From: an uncultured Oscillospiraceae bacterium
Lineage (GTDB): Bacteria; Bacillota; Clostridia; Oscillospirales; Oscillospiraceae
Length of the DNA: 64,000 bases
Assembly: GCA_958436045.1 (NCBI GenBank)
Contig: CAUBIP010000001.1
Location: 14,771 to 78,770, forward strand
Direction: 5' to 3'
In this document: one piece after another, positions 33,916-42,958 of the stretch
Numbering within the stretch: the first letter of the stretch is position 1
How the letters are laid out: each line of letters opens with the position of its first letter
Translations under genes and position numbers: made by a program
The notes under the pieces: generated by a model
What the model saw: the letters and a program-made list of their open reading frames with translations, nothing else
Told to the model about the DNA's origin: nothing
The model's database searches: none

Positions 33916-36000
33916 ATGCTTGAGCTGTTATCCCCCGCCGGCTCTATGGATGCGCTGCGGGCAGCGGTCCAAAACGGCGCCGATGCGGTCTATCTTGGCC
34001 TTGCCAGCTGCAATGCGCGGCAGGGTGCCCGGAATTTCTCTCCGGATGAACTGCGCGAGGCGGTAAAGTATTGTCACATTCGCGGCGTGAAGGTTCACCT
34101 GACGCTCAACACGCTGCTCAGCGATCGGGAAATGCCCCAGGCTGCCGAGCTGATCCGCACGGCGGCGGCCTGCGATGTGGACGCGTTTATCGTCCAGGAC
34201 CTTGGCGTGGTGCAGCTGTGCCGCCAGATGGCGCCGCAGATCGCGCTGCATGCCTCCACCCAGATGTCGATCCACAATCTCGACGGGGTGCAGCAGGCGG
34301 CGAAAATGGGCGTCTCCCGGGTCGTCCTGGCCAGAGAGCTGGACCGGGCGGCCATCGCGTATATCTGCCGCAACAGCCCGGTGGAGATCGAAGTCTTCGT
34401 CCACGGTGCCCTGTGCATGTGCTATTCGGGCCAGTGTTATATGTCCGCCGTGATTGGGCGGCGCAGCGGCAACAGGGGCCAGTGCGCCCAGCCTTGCCGC
34501 CTGCCCTACGGCTACAGCCGGCAGGAGGACAAATACCCCCTGTCGCTGAAGGACAATTGCCTGCTTTCCTATCTGCGGGAGCTGGAGCAGATGGGGGTCT
34601 CGTCCATCAAGATCGAGGGCCGCATGAAGCGGCCGGAATATGTCGCTACGGCGACGCGGATCTACCGGGCCGTGCTGGACGGCGCGCCGGTGGACCGGCA
34701 GCATCTTTCTGATCTGCAGCGGGCGTTTTCCCGTCAGGGCTTTACCCAGCGGTATTATACCGACGGGCCAGGCCGGGAGATGCTGGGGATCCGGGGTGTG
34801 CCCGCCCGGGAGGGCGCGTTTTTTGCCGCGGCCCGGGCAACGTATGAAAACTGCGAGGCCGCCCGGGTGCCGGTCCGCTTTTACGCGCTGATGACCCGGC
34901 GGCAGGGCAGTATGCTGGCGGTGCAGGACGAGGACGGTCATATCTGCAAGACAGTCGGTCCGCCGCCTCAGGAGGCGGTGCGCAAGCCGCTGCGCTTGGA
35001 GGACCTGGCCGCCCGCCTGGCAAAGACCGGCGGGACCCCGTACCTATGTACGGAAGTCAAGGGCGTCGTCGACCCGGGGCTTTCCCTCTCGGCGGCGGCC
35101 GTCAACGCCATGCGGCGGGACGTGCTCGACCGGCTGACTGCGCTGCGGGGCCGCCGGGAGCCGGCGCATCTGGGGCGCTACACCAAGCCGTTTCTCTATC
35201 CCGGCAGTACCACGCCGCCGGTTTTGACGGTCAGTGTCCAGCGGGCCAATCAGCTGACGGCCGCGCTGCTGCGGACAAAGCCCGCCGTCCTCTATGTCCC
35301 CCTGGCGGAGCTTGCGGCGCACCCCGCCATTGCCCGGCAGGTCTATGACGAGACAGAGCTTACCGTGATCCTGCCCCGGGTGATCTGGGACCGGGAGATG
35401 AGCCAGGTCCGCCGCCAGTTGGACACGGTCTATGACCTGGGAGTCCGGCATGTGCTCAGCGGCAATTTGGGCCAGTTTTCTCTGGCGCGCTCCCGGGGGT
35501 TCCGGGTTCGGGGGGATTTTGGGCTCAATATCTTCAATTCCCGCAGCATGAACTGGCTGCGGCGGGAGGACCTGGTCTCGGCCTGCGCCAGCTTTGAGAT
35601 GACGCTGCCCCAGATCCGGGATCTTTCCAAGGCCGTCCCGCTGGAGATGATCGTCTACGGTCGCCTCCCGCTGATGCTGACGGAAAACTGCATTATGAAA
35701 AACCGCACCGGCGCCTGCATCTGTCAGGCCCAGCAGACAAAGCTGGTCGACCGCACTGGGGAGGAATTCCCTATCCTGCGGGACCCGGGCACCTGCCGGA
35801 ACGTGATTCTGAACGGGAAGAAGCTCTATCTGCTGGATAAGCGCCAGTCCCTGCGGGACCACGGCCTTTGGGCGCTGCGCGTCCAGTTTACGACAGAGGG
35901 CCCGGCGGAGGTCAGCCGGATCATGGAGGCCTGGCGGACCGGCGGGGTATTTGACCCCGGCAGCGGCACCCGCGGCCTGTATTACCGCGGCGTGGAATAA
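33916..36000 (+). CDS. Peptidase U32 / RNA hydroxylation-type protein, long form
   Basis: 694 residues. Residues 1-300 are a U32 domain: LLSPAGSMDALRAAVQNGADAVYLG, and the cysteine pattern GALCMCYSGQCYMS...NRGQCAQPCR. Related U32 proteins (RlhA, TrhP, UbiU) bind an Fe-S cluster with these cysteines and hydroxylate RNA bases or quinones; true protease activity is doubtful. The C-terminal half (about 380-690, with GLNIFNSRSMNWL and ENCIMKNRTGACICQ) matches the longer RlhA-like arrangement with DUF3656 in front. The likely role is 23S rRNA or tRNA hydroxylation, not certain. First gene of the block. Confidence 0.88.
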   Translation: MLELLSPAGSMDALRAAVQNGADAVYLGLASCNARQGARNFSPDELREAVKYCHIRGVKVHLTLNTLLSDREMPQAAELIRTAAACDVDAFIVQDLGVVQLCRQMAPQIALHASTQMSIHNLDGVQQAAKMGVSRVVLARELDRAAIAYICRNSPVEIEVFVHGALCMCYSGQCYMSAVIGRRSGNRGQCAQPCRLPYGYSRQEDKYPLSLKDNCLLSYLRELEQMGVSSIKIEGRMKRPEYVATATRIYRAVLDGAPVDRQHLSDLQRAFSRQGFTQRYYTDGPGREMLGIRGVPAREGAFFAAARATYENCEAARVPVRFYALMTRRQGSMLAVQDEDGHICKTVGPPPQEAVRKPLRLEDLAARLAKTGGTPYLCTEVKGVVDPGLSLSAAAVNAMRRDVLDRLTALRGRREPAHLGRYTKPFLYPGSTTPPVLTVSVQRANQLTAALLRTKPAVLYVPLAELAAHPAIARQVYDETELTVILPRVIWDREMSQVRRQLDTVYDLGVRHVLSGNLGQFSLARSRGFRVRGDFGLNIFNSRSMNWLRREDLVSACASFEMTLPQIRDLSKAVPLEMIVYGRLPLMLTENCIMKNRTGACICQAQQTKLVDRTGEEFPILRDPGTCRNVILNGKKLYLLDKRQSLRDHGLWALRVQFTTEGPAEVSRIMEAWRTGGVFDPGSGTRGLYYRGVE

Positions 36001-36032
36001 CGGCGCCAGCGCCGGAAGCAATAGGAGAAGTC

Positions 36033-36641
36033 ATGGAACTGATTTTAGCATCGCAATCCCCCCGGCGGCGGCAGCTGCTGGAGCTGATGGGGCTGCAATT
36101 TCAAGTGATGTCCGCCGCAGCGGACGAATGGATGGACCCGACTAAGCCGGTCGAAGAAGAGATCGGCCGGGTCAGCCGATTAAAGGCGGAGGCCGTTCTG
36201 GCCCAGGCACCCCAGGGCGCCTGCATCATCGCCGCCGATACCCTGGTCTGCATTGACGGCCAGCGCCTGGGCAAGCCCCGGGACGAAGCGGAGGCGGAGG
36301 CGATGCTGCGCAGGCTCTCCGGCCGGGATCACACGGTGATGACCGGCGTCAGCGTCCTGTGCGGTGACCGGGTTGAGACATTCACGGAAAAGACACAGAT
36401 CCACTTCCGTCCCCTGTCTGCCCCGGAGATCCGCGCTTATGTCGCAACGGGCGAGCCGATGGATAAGGCCGGCGCGTACGGCATCCAGGGCGGGGCGGCG
36501 CTGTTTGTCAGCGCCATCTGCGGCGATTATTACAATGTTATGGGGCTGCCGGTATGCCGTCTGACCCAGGTGCTGCGCAGCTTTGGCGTCTGCGTCCTGG
36601 GCGTGGCGGACGGCGTTGTGCGAGGTGAGGCGATTGAATAA
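36033..36641 (+). CDS. maf: Maf-family nucleoside triphosphate pyrophosphatase
   Basis: 202 residues. LILASQSPRRRQLLELMGL, the catalytic loop IIAADTLVCIDGQRLGKP, and GEPMDKAGAYGIQGGAALFV are diagnostic of Maf. It hydrolyses dTTP/UTP or modified nucleotides and is linked to septation arrest. An AGGAGAAG lies before the ATG. Next to mreC as in many Firmicutes. The C-terminal 20 residues extend past the usual end and overlap the mreC start by eight bases. Confidence 0.93.
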   Translation: MELILASQSPRRRQLLELMGLQFQVMSAAADEWMDPTKPVEEEIGRVSRLKAEAVLAQAPQGACIIAADTLVCIDGQRLGKPRDEAEAEAMLRRLSGRDHTVMTGVSVLCGDRVETFTEKTQIHFRPLSAPEIRAYVATGEPMDKAGAYGIQGGAALFVSAICGDYYNVMGLPVCRLTQVLRSFGVCVLGVADGVVRGEAIE

Positions 36642-37467
36642 GCTGTTCACATCCAAAACAAAGCGCATTTTCTTGGCGGCAGTGATCCTGGCGGTTCTGG
36701 TCGCGGTCGGCAGCGCGGTCGCAGCTGGGGTCTCCTCCGGGAAGAATTTTGTGCAGTCGCTGATGACGCCGGTCAATGCCACGGTTTCTGCTGTGACCCG
36801 CACGGCGGAGCGCTTTTATAACTATGTCTTCCGCTATGAATCGCTGAAAGCGGAAAACGAGTACCTGAAAGAGCGCATTGCCTCGATGGAAGACGAGGTC
36901 CGCACCGCCGATGCGCTGCAGCGGGAGAATGAGAAAATGCGTCAGCTGCTGGGCCTGACCCAGGAGCACGAGGACTATCAGCTCGTCTCCGCCTATATCA
37001 TCAGCTGGGATTCCAGCAACTGGAAAAACACGTTCACCATCGGCAAGGGGAAAAATTCCGGCATTGCCGAGAATATGTGCGTCACGACGGAGCAGGGCCA
37101 GGTCGTCGGCTTGGTGACAGAGGTCGGAACAAACTGGGCCACGGTGACGACGATCCTGGATTCCTCCCTGCAGGTCTCCGCGACGCTTTCGTCCTCTGGC
37201 TATAACGGCATTGTCCAGGGCGCGTACCAGCGCGACGGCTCCGACCGCCTCCGGATGGATTACCTGGCGACAGACGCCGTCATCCGCAACAACGACCAGG
37301 TGGTGACCACCGGCTCGACCCTCTACCCCCGGGGCCTGATCCTGGGCTATGTTGTCGATGCCGGTCTGGATGGCACCGGGGTCGCCAAATATGCGATCAT
37401 CGACCCGGCTGCAGAGTTGGACTCTCTCGAGCAGGTCTTTGTTATCACGGAATATGTCAATGAATAA
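36634..37467 (+). CDS. mreC: Rod shape-determining protein MreC
   Basis: 277 residues, bitopic membrane protein of the elongasome. N-terminal basic segment and one transmembrane helix (RIFLAAVILAVLVAVGSAV, about 9-27), a coiled coil (about 70-105: ENEYLKERIASMEDEVRTAD), then the beta-barrel MreC domain (IISWDSSNWKNTFTIGKG to AELDSLEQVFVITEYVNE). The start is TTG at 36634, four bases after AGGTGAGGCGA; no ATG is suitable. Confidence 0.93.
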   Translation: MNKLFTSKTKRIFLAAVILAVLVAVGSAVAAGVSSGKNFVQSLMTPVNATVSAVTRTAERFYNYVFRYESLKAENEYLKERIASMEDEVRTADALQRENEKMRQLLGLTQEHEDYQLVSAYIISWDSSNWKNTFTIGKGKNSGIAENMCVTTEQGQVVGLVTEVGTNWATVTTILDSSLQVSATLSSSGYNGIVQGAYQRDGSDRLRMDYLATDAVIRNNDQVVTTGSTLYPRGLILGYVVDAGLDGTGVAKYAIIDPAAELDSLEQVFVITEYVNE

Positions 37468-37500
37468 ACGCGGCTTGCACCGCGGCGGAAAGGAGAAGGC

Positions 37501-38019
37501 ATGAATAAGCTGCATATCACCCGGAAGCAGTGGATCTTCTTTCTCCGCTGGGCGGTCTATGGGGCGATGTTTCTGCTGGCCATGGCGCTGCAGGGCACGA
37601 TCCTCAGCCGCTTGTCGATCTTCGGCGTAAAGCTGAACCTGCTGCCGGCATGCATCATCTGTGTTGCACTGCAGGAGGGGCAGGAGCGCGGCGGCGTTTT
37701 TGCCCTGTGCGCCAGTACAGTTTTGGCGTTGGCGGGCGCAGACTTTGGTTATCTCAGTATCGCGGTGCTGACCTTTTCTGCGGTATTCTGCGCATGGCTG
37801 TGCCGTGCGCTGTTTTATCACACGCTGCCCTCCACAGCGCTGTGCTGCCTGGGGGCGTGGCTCGTCAATGAGACCTGCATTTTCCTGCTGCGGTTGCTGC
37901 TGGGGTCGGTGGAGCCGATGCAATATCTGCTGGTGCTGCTGCCCGGCGCGCTGCTGTCGCTGGTGGGGTGCCCGGTGTTTTATTACCTGTCGCGTCAGAT
38001 CGCGAAAATTGGGGACTGA
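37501..38019 (+). CDS. mreD: Rod shape-determining protein MreD
   Basis: 172 residues, about five or six membrane segments (about 12-30, 42-58, 65-85, 90-108, 115-135, 140-160). MreD anchors MreC and PBP2 in the elongasome. The conserved MreD pattern is weak apart from LNLLPACIICVALQEGQERGG. The call rests on that, the topology and the position between mreC and the PBP gene. GGAGAAGGC precedes the ATG. Confidence 0.85.
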   Translation: MNKLHITRKQWIFFLRWAVYGAMFLLAMALQGTILSRLSIFGVKLNLLPACIICVALQEGQERGGVFALCASTVLALAGADFGYLSIAVLTFSAVFCAWLCRALFYHTLPSTALCCLGAWLVNETCIFLLRLLLGSVEPMQYLLVLLPGALLSLVGCPVFYYLSRQIAKIGD

Positions 38020-38021
38020 TT

Positions 38022-40085
38022 ATGGAACGAATCACACAAAAACGGGTCGCCGCCTTTTTTGTATTGCTGGCGGCGCTCTTGGGCTTTTTTGCCTTCCGGC
38101 TGTATATTGTCCAGGTGGTCAACGCCACGGACGGCGACAGCTCAATCTCGACCTATACCTACCAGACGAATGTCTCCGCCGCACGCGGCCAGATCCTGGA
38201 CCGCAACGGCAATATCCTAGTCTCGAACCGGGCCAGCTACAATGTCATCATCAACGACTATGTGCTCTTTAATTCTGAGAGCCCCAATGAGGACCTGCTG
38301 CGGCTGGTGCGCCTGTGCGACAAGCTGGGCATCGACTACGCGGACCATCTGCCCATCACGGCGGAGAAGCCCTATGCGTACACGCTGGAGGAATTGCCCG
38401 AGGCGTGGCAGGGCTATTTCCGTGCGTATTTGAACGCCTATACTTGGGATGCGGATATTTCTGCCCAGCAGATCATTAAGCTGATGAAATCTGTTTACAA
38501 GATCCCCAACGATTGGGACGAGGCGGAGGCACGGAAGGTCCTGGGCCTGCGGTATGAGCTCAAGCTGCGCAGCTGCGCGTCGCTGGACCCGTACGTCCTT
38601 GTCGCCGATGTGAATTCGACGGACCTTGCGGCGCTGATGGAGCTGGATATTCCCGGCATGAGCGTGGAGACGACGACGGTCCGGGAGTACAACACCACCT
38701 ATGCCGCCCACATTCTCGGCCGGGTCGGCCTGATGGATAGCGACGAATACAAAAAGTACAAGGAGCAGGACTACTCTATGAACGCCTACGTAGGCAAGGA
38801 TGGGCTGGAAAAATCCTTCGAGTCCTATCTCCATGGCACCGACGGCATCCGGCTGACGACGGTGACCTCCAACGGCGAGGTCGTCGATGAGCATTACGCG
38901 GTGGAGCCCAAGGCGGGCAATAACGTGGAGCTCACCATTGATATCGATCTGCAGGCGGTGGCGGAAAAGGCGTTGGAGAGCTGCATTTTGGATCTGCGGG
39001 AGAACGGCGTCGGCAAGGACGGCGAAGGCAAGGACGCCGAGGGCGGCGCTGCCGTCGTCATGTCCGTCAAGACCGCCGAGGTCCTGGCCAGCGCCAGCTA
39101 TCCGACGTTCAATCTTGCGACCTACACCGAGGATTTCAACAAACTCAACGCGGATGAGACGGCGCCGCTGTATAACCGTGCCCTGAGTGCGATCTATCCC
39201 CCCGGCTCGATCTATAAAATGGTCACTGCCATTGCCGCCATTGACAGCGGCACGGCCAGCCGATACCTGCAGATCGAGGACCAGGGCATCTACCGTTATT
39301 ACGATGACTACCAGCCCGCCTGCTATATCTACACGGCCTCCGGTGTCACCCACGGCGTCGTCGATATGATGCAGGCAATCTCCGTCTCCTGCAACTATTA
39401 CTTCTACGAAGTCGGCCGCCGGACAGGGATCGATGCCATCGATCAAACGGCAAAGCAGCTGGGCCTGGGCGAGGATACCGGCGTAGAGATCGCCAATGCC
39501 GATGGCTACCGCGCAAACCCCGAGACAAAGAAAAAGCTGTATGCCGACGATCCGGACCAGTCCGGTTGGTACGGCGCCGATACGCTGATGGCGTCCATCG
39601 GCCAGTCGGAGAATAAATTCACGCCGCTGCAGATGTGCGTCTATACCACGGCGCTGGCCAATAAAGGCACGCGCTACGAGGCGCATTTTTTGAAAAAGAT
39701 CATCTCCGGCGACTATCAAACTCTGCTGGAGGAGAAAACGCCCAAGGTCGCCTCAACGCTGGACATGTCCCAGGATGCCATTGACTGTGTCTTTACTGGG
39801 ATGCGCCTATGCGCGACGGAGGGCACGGCGAAGAATATTTTTGAAAATTACGATGTTGCCGTCTGCTGTAAGACCGGCACGGCGCAGCATGGTGCAGAGG
39901 GCTCGGATAACGCTTCGTTTGTTCTGTTTGCCCCGGCGGATGATCCGGAGATCGCCATTTCCGTCTATGTGGAAAAGGGCGCCCAGGGCGGTAACCTGGG
40001 CAAGGTCGCCAAGGAGATCCTGGATTATTATTTCTCGACCACCGTGCAGCGGGAGACCTCGCCCCAGGAGGGGCTGCTGCAGTAA
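38022..40085 (+). CDS. Class B penicillin-binding protein (PBP2-type transpeptidase)
   Basis: 687 residues. Short cytoplasmic tail, one transmembrane helix (RVAAFFVLLAALLGFFAF), dimerisation region (ARGQILDRNGNILVSN), then the transpeptidase domain: SIYK (Ser396 nucleophile), SCN (456-458) and KTGTA (617-621). Cross-links peptidoglycan during rod elongation as partner of MreCD and RodA. Start two bases after mreD's stop, GGGGA upstream. No rodA gene adjoins. Confidence 0.94.
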   Translation: MERITQKRVAAFFVLLAALLGFFAFRLYIVQVVNATDGDSSISTYTYQTNVSAARGQILDRNGNILVSNRASYNVIINDYVLFNSESPNEDLLRLVRLCDKLGIDYADHLPITAEKPYAYTLEELPEAWQGYFRAYLNAYTWDADISAQQIIKLMKSVYKIPNDWDEAEARKVLGLRYELKLRSCASLDPYVLVADVNSTDLAALMELDIPGMSVETTTVREYNTTYAAHILGRVGLMDSDEYKKYKEQDYSMNAYVGKDGLEKSFESYLHGTDGIRLTTVTSNGEVVDEHYAVEPKAGNNVELTIDIDLQAVAEKALESCILDLRENGVGKDGEGKDAEGGAAVVMSVKTAEVLASASYPTFNLATYTEDFNKLNADETAPLYNRALSAIYPPGSIYKMVTAIAAIDSGTASRYLQIEDQGIYRYYDDYQPACYIYTASGVTHGVVDMMQAISVSCNYYFYEVGRRTGIDAIDQTAKQLGLGEDTGVEIANADGYRANPETKKKLYADDPDQSGWYGADTLMASIGQSENKFTPLQMCVYTTALANKGTRYEAHFLKKIISGDYQTLLEEKTPKVASTLDMSQDAIDCVFTGMRLCATEGTAKNIFENYDVAVCCKTGTAQHGAEGSDNASFVLFAPADDPEIAISVYVEKGAQGGNLGKVAKEILDYYFSTTVQRETSPQEGLLQ

Positions 40086-40116
40086 AGCAGCGTAAAAATC
40101 AGGAAGGGATGCATCT

Positions 40117-41004
40117 ATGGAGGAGCTTTTGCAAATACCGCTGCTCGACGTCCGGAAGCTGATCAGCGCCGGGGCGGGCGATGCGGCGCTGGTGTATTTA
40201 TACTTGCGCTCCGGCGGCACGCTGTCCCAGGCGGGCAGCGCCCTGCAGCTGTCTGCGGCAAAATTAGAGCAGGCAGCTGCCAGCCTGCGTCAGCTGGGGC
40301 TGCTGCAGAAGCCGGATCGCCGCCTGCCGCAGGATCATAGTCCCGTCTATACTGAGGAAGATGTCTCCCGCCACATGGAGCGGGATAAGCGCTTTTCCCA
40401 GCTGGTGGGCGAGATCCAGCGGGAGCTGGGGCGGCTGCTGTCGAACGAGGATCTGAAGATCCTCTTGGGGATGCTGGATTATTTAGACCTGCCCATGGAG
40501 GTGGTGGCGATCCTGGTGCATTTCTGCGTCGAGCGCAACCGGGCCCGGGGCAATCTGCGCGCCCCCTCCTTCCGGACGATGGAGAAGGAAGCCTACCGCT
40601 GGGCCGATGACGGGATCGACACCATGGAGCAGGCGGCGGCTTTTGTCCAGAATCAGCTGCAGCTCCAGAGCCAGATCGGCCGGGTCCGGAAGCTGCTGCA
40701 GCTTTCCGACCGACGGCTCACGGCGGCGGAGGAGCATTATATTCGCAGCTGGCTCGGCATGGGCTTTGACCTACCGGAGCTTCAGCTGGCTTATGAGCGT
40801 ACCTGCTTGAATACCGGGGGCCTGAAATGGCAGTACATGAATAAAATTCTACTCAATTGGGATCAGAAAAACCTGCATACCGTCTCCGGGATCGAGGCGG
40901 CGGAGCGGGCGCCGAAGGGGCGGCCGGGCCAGGCGGCCCCGGCGGTCAGTCCCATGGCCAAGGCGGCCATCGCGCGTCTGGTCCAGGAAGAGAGCCGGGA
41001 GTGA
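40117..41004 (+). CDS. DnaD-domain replication protein
   Basis: 295 residues. N-terminal winged-helix region (about 10-75: VYLYLRSGGTLSQAGSALQLSAA) and a C-terminal DnaD domain (about 100-250) with the signature LKWQYMNKILLNW. DnaD/DnaB-like proteins remodel oriC and load the helicase in low-GC Firmicutes. The last 45 residues are Ala/Pro/Arg-rich and flexible. GGAAGG precedes the ATG. Directly upstream of a DnaI/DnaC-type loader gene, fitting a shared job. Confidence 0.88.
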   Translation: MEELLQIPLLDVRKLISAGAGDAALVYLYLRSGGTLSQAGSALQLSAAKLEQAAASLRQLGLLQKPDRRLPQDHSPVYTEEDVSRHMERDKRFSQLVGEIQRELGRLLSNEDLKILLGMLDYLDLPMEVVAILVHFCVERNRARGNLRAPSFRTMEKEAYRWADDGIDTMEQAAAFVQNQLQLQSQIGRVRKLLQLSDRRLTAAEEHYIRSWLGMGFDLPELQLAYERTCLNTGGLKWQYMNKILLNWDQKNLHTVSGIEAAERAPKGRPGQAAPAVSPMAKAAIARLVQEESRE

Positions 41005-41027
41005 CCCGGCGAGGGAGGTAACGGCAT

Positions 41028-42023
41028 ATGGCATATTCCCCTGCGGTCGTCCAGCGGGCCCGGGCGCGTCTGGCCCAGGCAAAAGCGGACCACGAGGCAG
41101 AGACAGCGGCCCGGCTGGAGGCAGCTTATGAAAAATTCCCCGAGCTTGTACAGATCGACCGACAGCTGCGGGCGACGATGGCCCAGGTCGTGGCGACCAG
41201 CTTCCGAAAAGGGGAGGACCCGGCCCAGGCCATTGCAGCCATCCGGGCCAAGAATCTGGAACTGCAGCGCCGTCGGGAGTGGATCCTGGCGGACTATGAC
41301 GAATCCCTGCTGGAGGATACACCGGTCTGCGCCCAGTGCGGCGGCACCGGCTATGTCGGCGCGCAGATGTGCGAGTGCCTGCGGGAGCTCTGCCGCCAGG
41401 AGCAGAAAAAGGAGCTGACGACGCTCCTCGGCACCGGCCGGGAGCGGTTCGAGCAGTTCCGGCTGGACTACTATCCCGATACGCCGGACCCGAACTATGG
41501 CATCAGCCCCCGGCAGACGATGCGCCTCGTGCTGCAAAAGTGCCAGCGGTACGCCCGGGAGTTTACACCCAATGCGTCCTCCCTGCTGTTTACTGGTGAG
41601 ACGGGGCTGGGGAAGACCTTCCTCTCCGGCTGCATTGCCCGGGCCGTGGCCGACGGCGGCTATTCCGTCGTTTATGACACGGCAATTCACCTGCTGGCGG
41701 ACTATGAAGCGGCAAAATTCGGCGAGAACACCGAGGAGAACCGCAGCCGCACCGGGAAATACACCGCTTGTGATCTTCTGATTATCGACGATCTTGGGAC
41801 AGAGATGGTGACCCAATTCACCGTCTCGGCCCTGTATTCTGTCATCAACGACCGGCTGATGGCGCACAAGCCCGTCATCCTCTCGACCAATTTGTCACCG
41901 GAAGAGCTCCGGACCCGCTATTCCGCCCAAATCGCCTCCCGCATTCTGGGGACGTATCAGGTCCTGCAGTTCTTAGGAAACGATATTCGCATGAAAACGC
42001 AAGAAAGGAGGCCTTTCTCGTGA
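41028..42023 (+). CDS. Helicase loader ATPase, DnaI/DnaC type
   Basis: 331 residues. N-terminal helical region with a zinc-like cysteine cluster (CAQCGG...CECLRELC, about 102-125), then an AAA+ domain: Walker A GETGLGKT (about 190-197), Walker B LLIIDDLGTE, sensor-1 STNLS, and arginine-finger segment RYSAQIASRILG. Loads the replicative helicase DnaB/DnaC on DNA. GGGAGGTAACGGC precedes the ATG. The stop overlaps the next gene by four bases. Confidence 0.9.
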   Translation: MAYSPAVVQRARARLAQAKADHEAETAARLEAAYEKFPELVQIDRQLRATMAQVVATSFRKGEDPAQAIAAIRAKNLELQRRREWILADYDESLLEDTPVCAQCGGTGYVGAQMCECLRELCRQEQKKELTTLLGTGRERFEQFRLDYYPDTPDPNYGISPRQTMRLVLQKCQRYAREFTPNASSLLFTGETGLGKTFLSGCIARAVADGGYSVVYDTAIHLLADYEAAKFGENTEENRSRTGKYTACDLLIIDDLGTEMVTQFTVSALYSVINDRLMAHKPVILSTNLSPEELRTRYSAQIASRILGTYQVLQFLGNDIRMKTQERRPFS

Positions 42024-42889
42024 ATCAAATTGCGGATTTTAATTGTGATGTCGGCGCGATGCTGCGCATTACGCCGGAGCTTTTGACGGCAGCGGGCAGC
42101 AGCTTCCCGGCGGCGTATCTCGAGAGCGGGGATATGGCCAAGACGGCGCTGGAGCTGAAGCGGGAGAACAACGCCTGCTTCTGTATGCTCCCCTTCTGCC
42201 ATACCCTGGAGGCGGAGGCGACAGGCGGTATCATTCACTTTGACGATGTCGAGACCGGCCCGCGCTTTGGCGACCCGACCTGCAAGTCCCTGGATGCGCT
42301 GCTGCAAATGCCCGAGATCGACTATTCCGCTGGCCGGATGGCCCAGACACTGGAGGCCTGCCGCCTGCTGCACCAGCAGGGGGAGCATGTGATGATCGCC
42401 CTGACGGGGCCGTTTACCTGGCTGAATGTTCTGTGCGGCACGGCGCCGCTCTTTAAATGGCTGCGCAAGGAGCCGGAGAAGATGCAGCAGGTGTTCGATC
42501 ACATCCGCGCCGAGTTGCTGCGATTCACAGAAAAGGCCCTGGAGGCTGGGGCAGATCTTATTTCCTATTCCGATTCCGTCGGTGGCGTGAATGTCCTGGG
42601 GCCGAAGAATATGGCCCATATGGCCGAGACGGTCACGCTACCGCTGCTGCATGAGATCCAGGCACTGGCGGACGGGAAGGCGCTGCTGTTCCTGTGCCCG
42701 AAGCAGACATTTGCGCTGACGGCCTGCGAGCTTGCCCGCTTTGTGGCTTTGCCTGCGGCGGAGGACACGTCGTATGTCCAGGCCTGCCTGAATGCCAAGC
42801 GGCCGGACCTGATCTATGGTCAGAGCTGCCCCAAGCATTATCACTTCCGGATCCATGGTACCCTGCACGCCTTGGAGCTGCTGGCGTAA
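42020..42889 (+). CDS. URO-D-fold protein (uroporphyrinogen decarboxylase / MtaA-like)
   Basis: 289 residues, shorter than true HemE (about 340). GPFTWLNVLCGTAPLFKWLRKEP, EAGADLISYSDSVGGVNVLGPKNMA and PLLHEIQALADGK are the URO-D-type barrel blocks. The arginines of HemE's substrate loop near the N-terminus are missing, so heme synthesis is unlikely; relatives are corrinoid methyltransferases such as MtaA/CmuA. No corrinoid protein gene is close. Translation is coupled to dnaI (ATGA-type overlap). GAAAGGAGG precedes the ATG. Confidence 0.75.
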   Translation: MNQIADFNCDVGAMLRITPELLTAAGSSFPAAYLESGDMAKTALELKRENNACFCMLPFCHTLEAEATGGIIHFDDVETGPRFGDPTCKSLDALLQMPEIDYSAGRMAQTLEACRLLHQQGEHVMIALTGPFTWLNVLCGTAPLFKWLRKEPEKMQQVFDHIRAELLRFTEKALEAGADLISYSDSVGGVNVLGPKNMAHMAETVTLPLLHEIQALADGKALLFLCPKQTFALTACELARFVALPAAEDTSYVQACLNAKRPDLIYGQSCPKHYHFRIHGTLHALELLA

Positions 42890-42900
42890 CAGAAAGAAAG

Positions 42901-42950
42901 ACAGCGCAGCGAAGCTGATGCATTCAGTTTCGCTGCGCTGTTATTTTTGC
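42901..42950. terminator. Bidirectional terminator, URO-D gene / TetR gene
   Basis: ACAGCGCAGCGAAGCTGA pairs with TCAGTTTCGCTGCGCTGT around loop TGCAT (18 base pairs with one G-T), followed by TATTTTT. It separates two convergent genes. Confidence 0.88.
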
Positions 42951-42958
42951 GGAATGGC

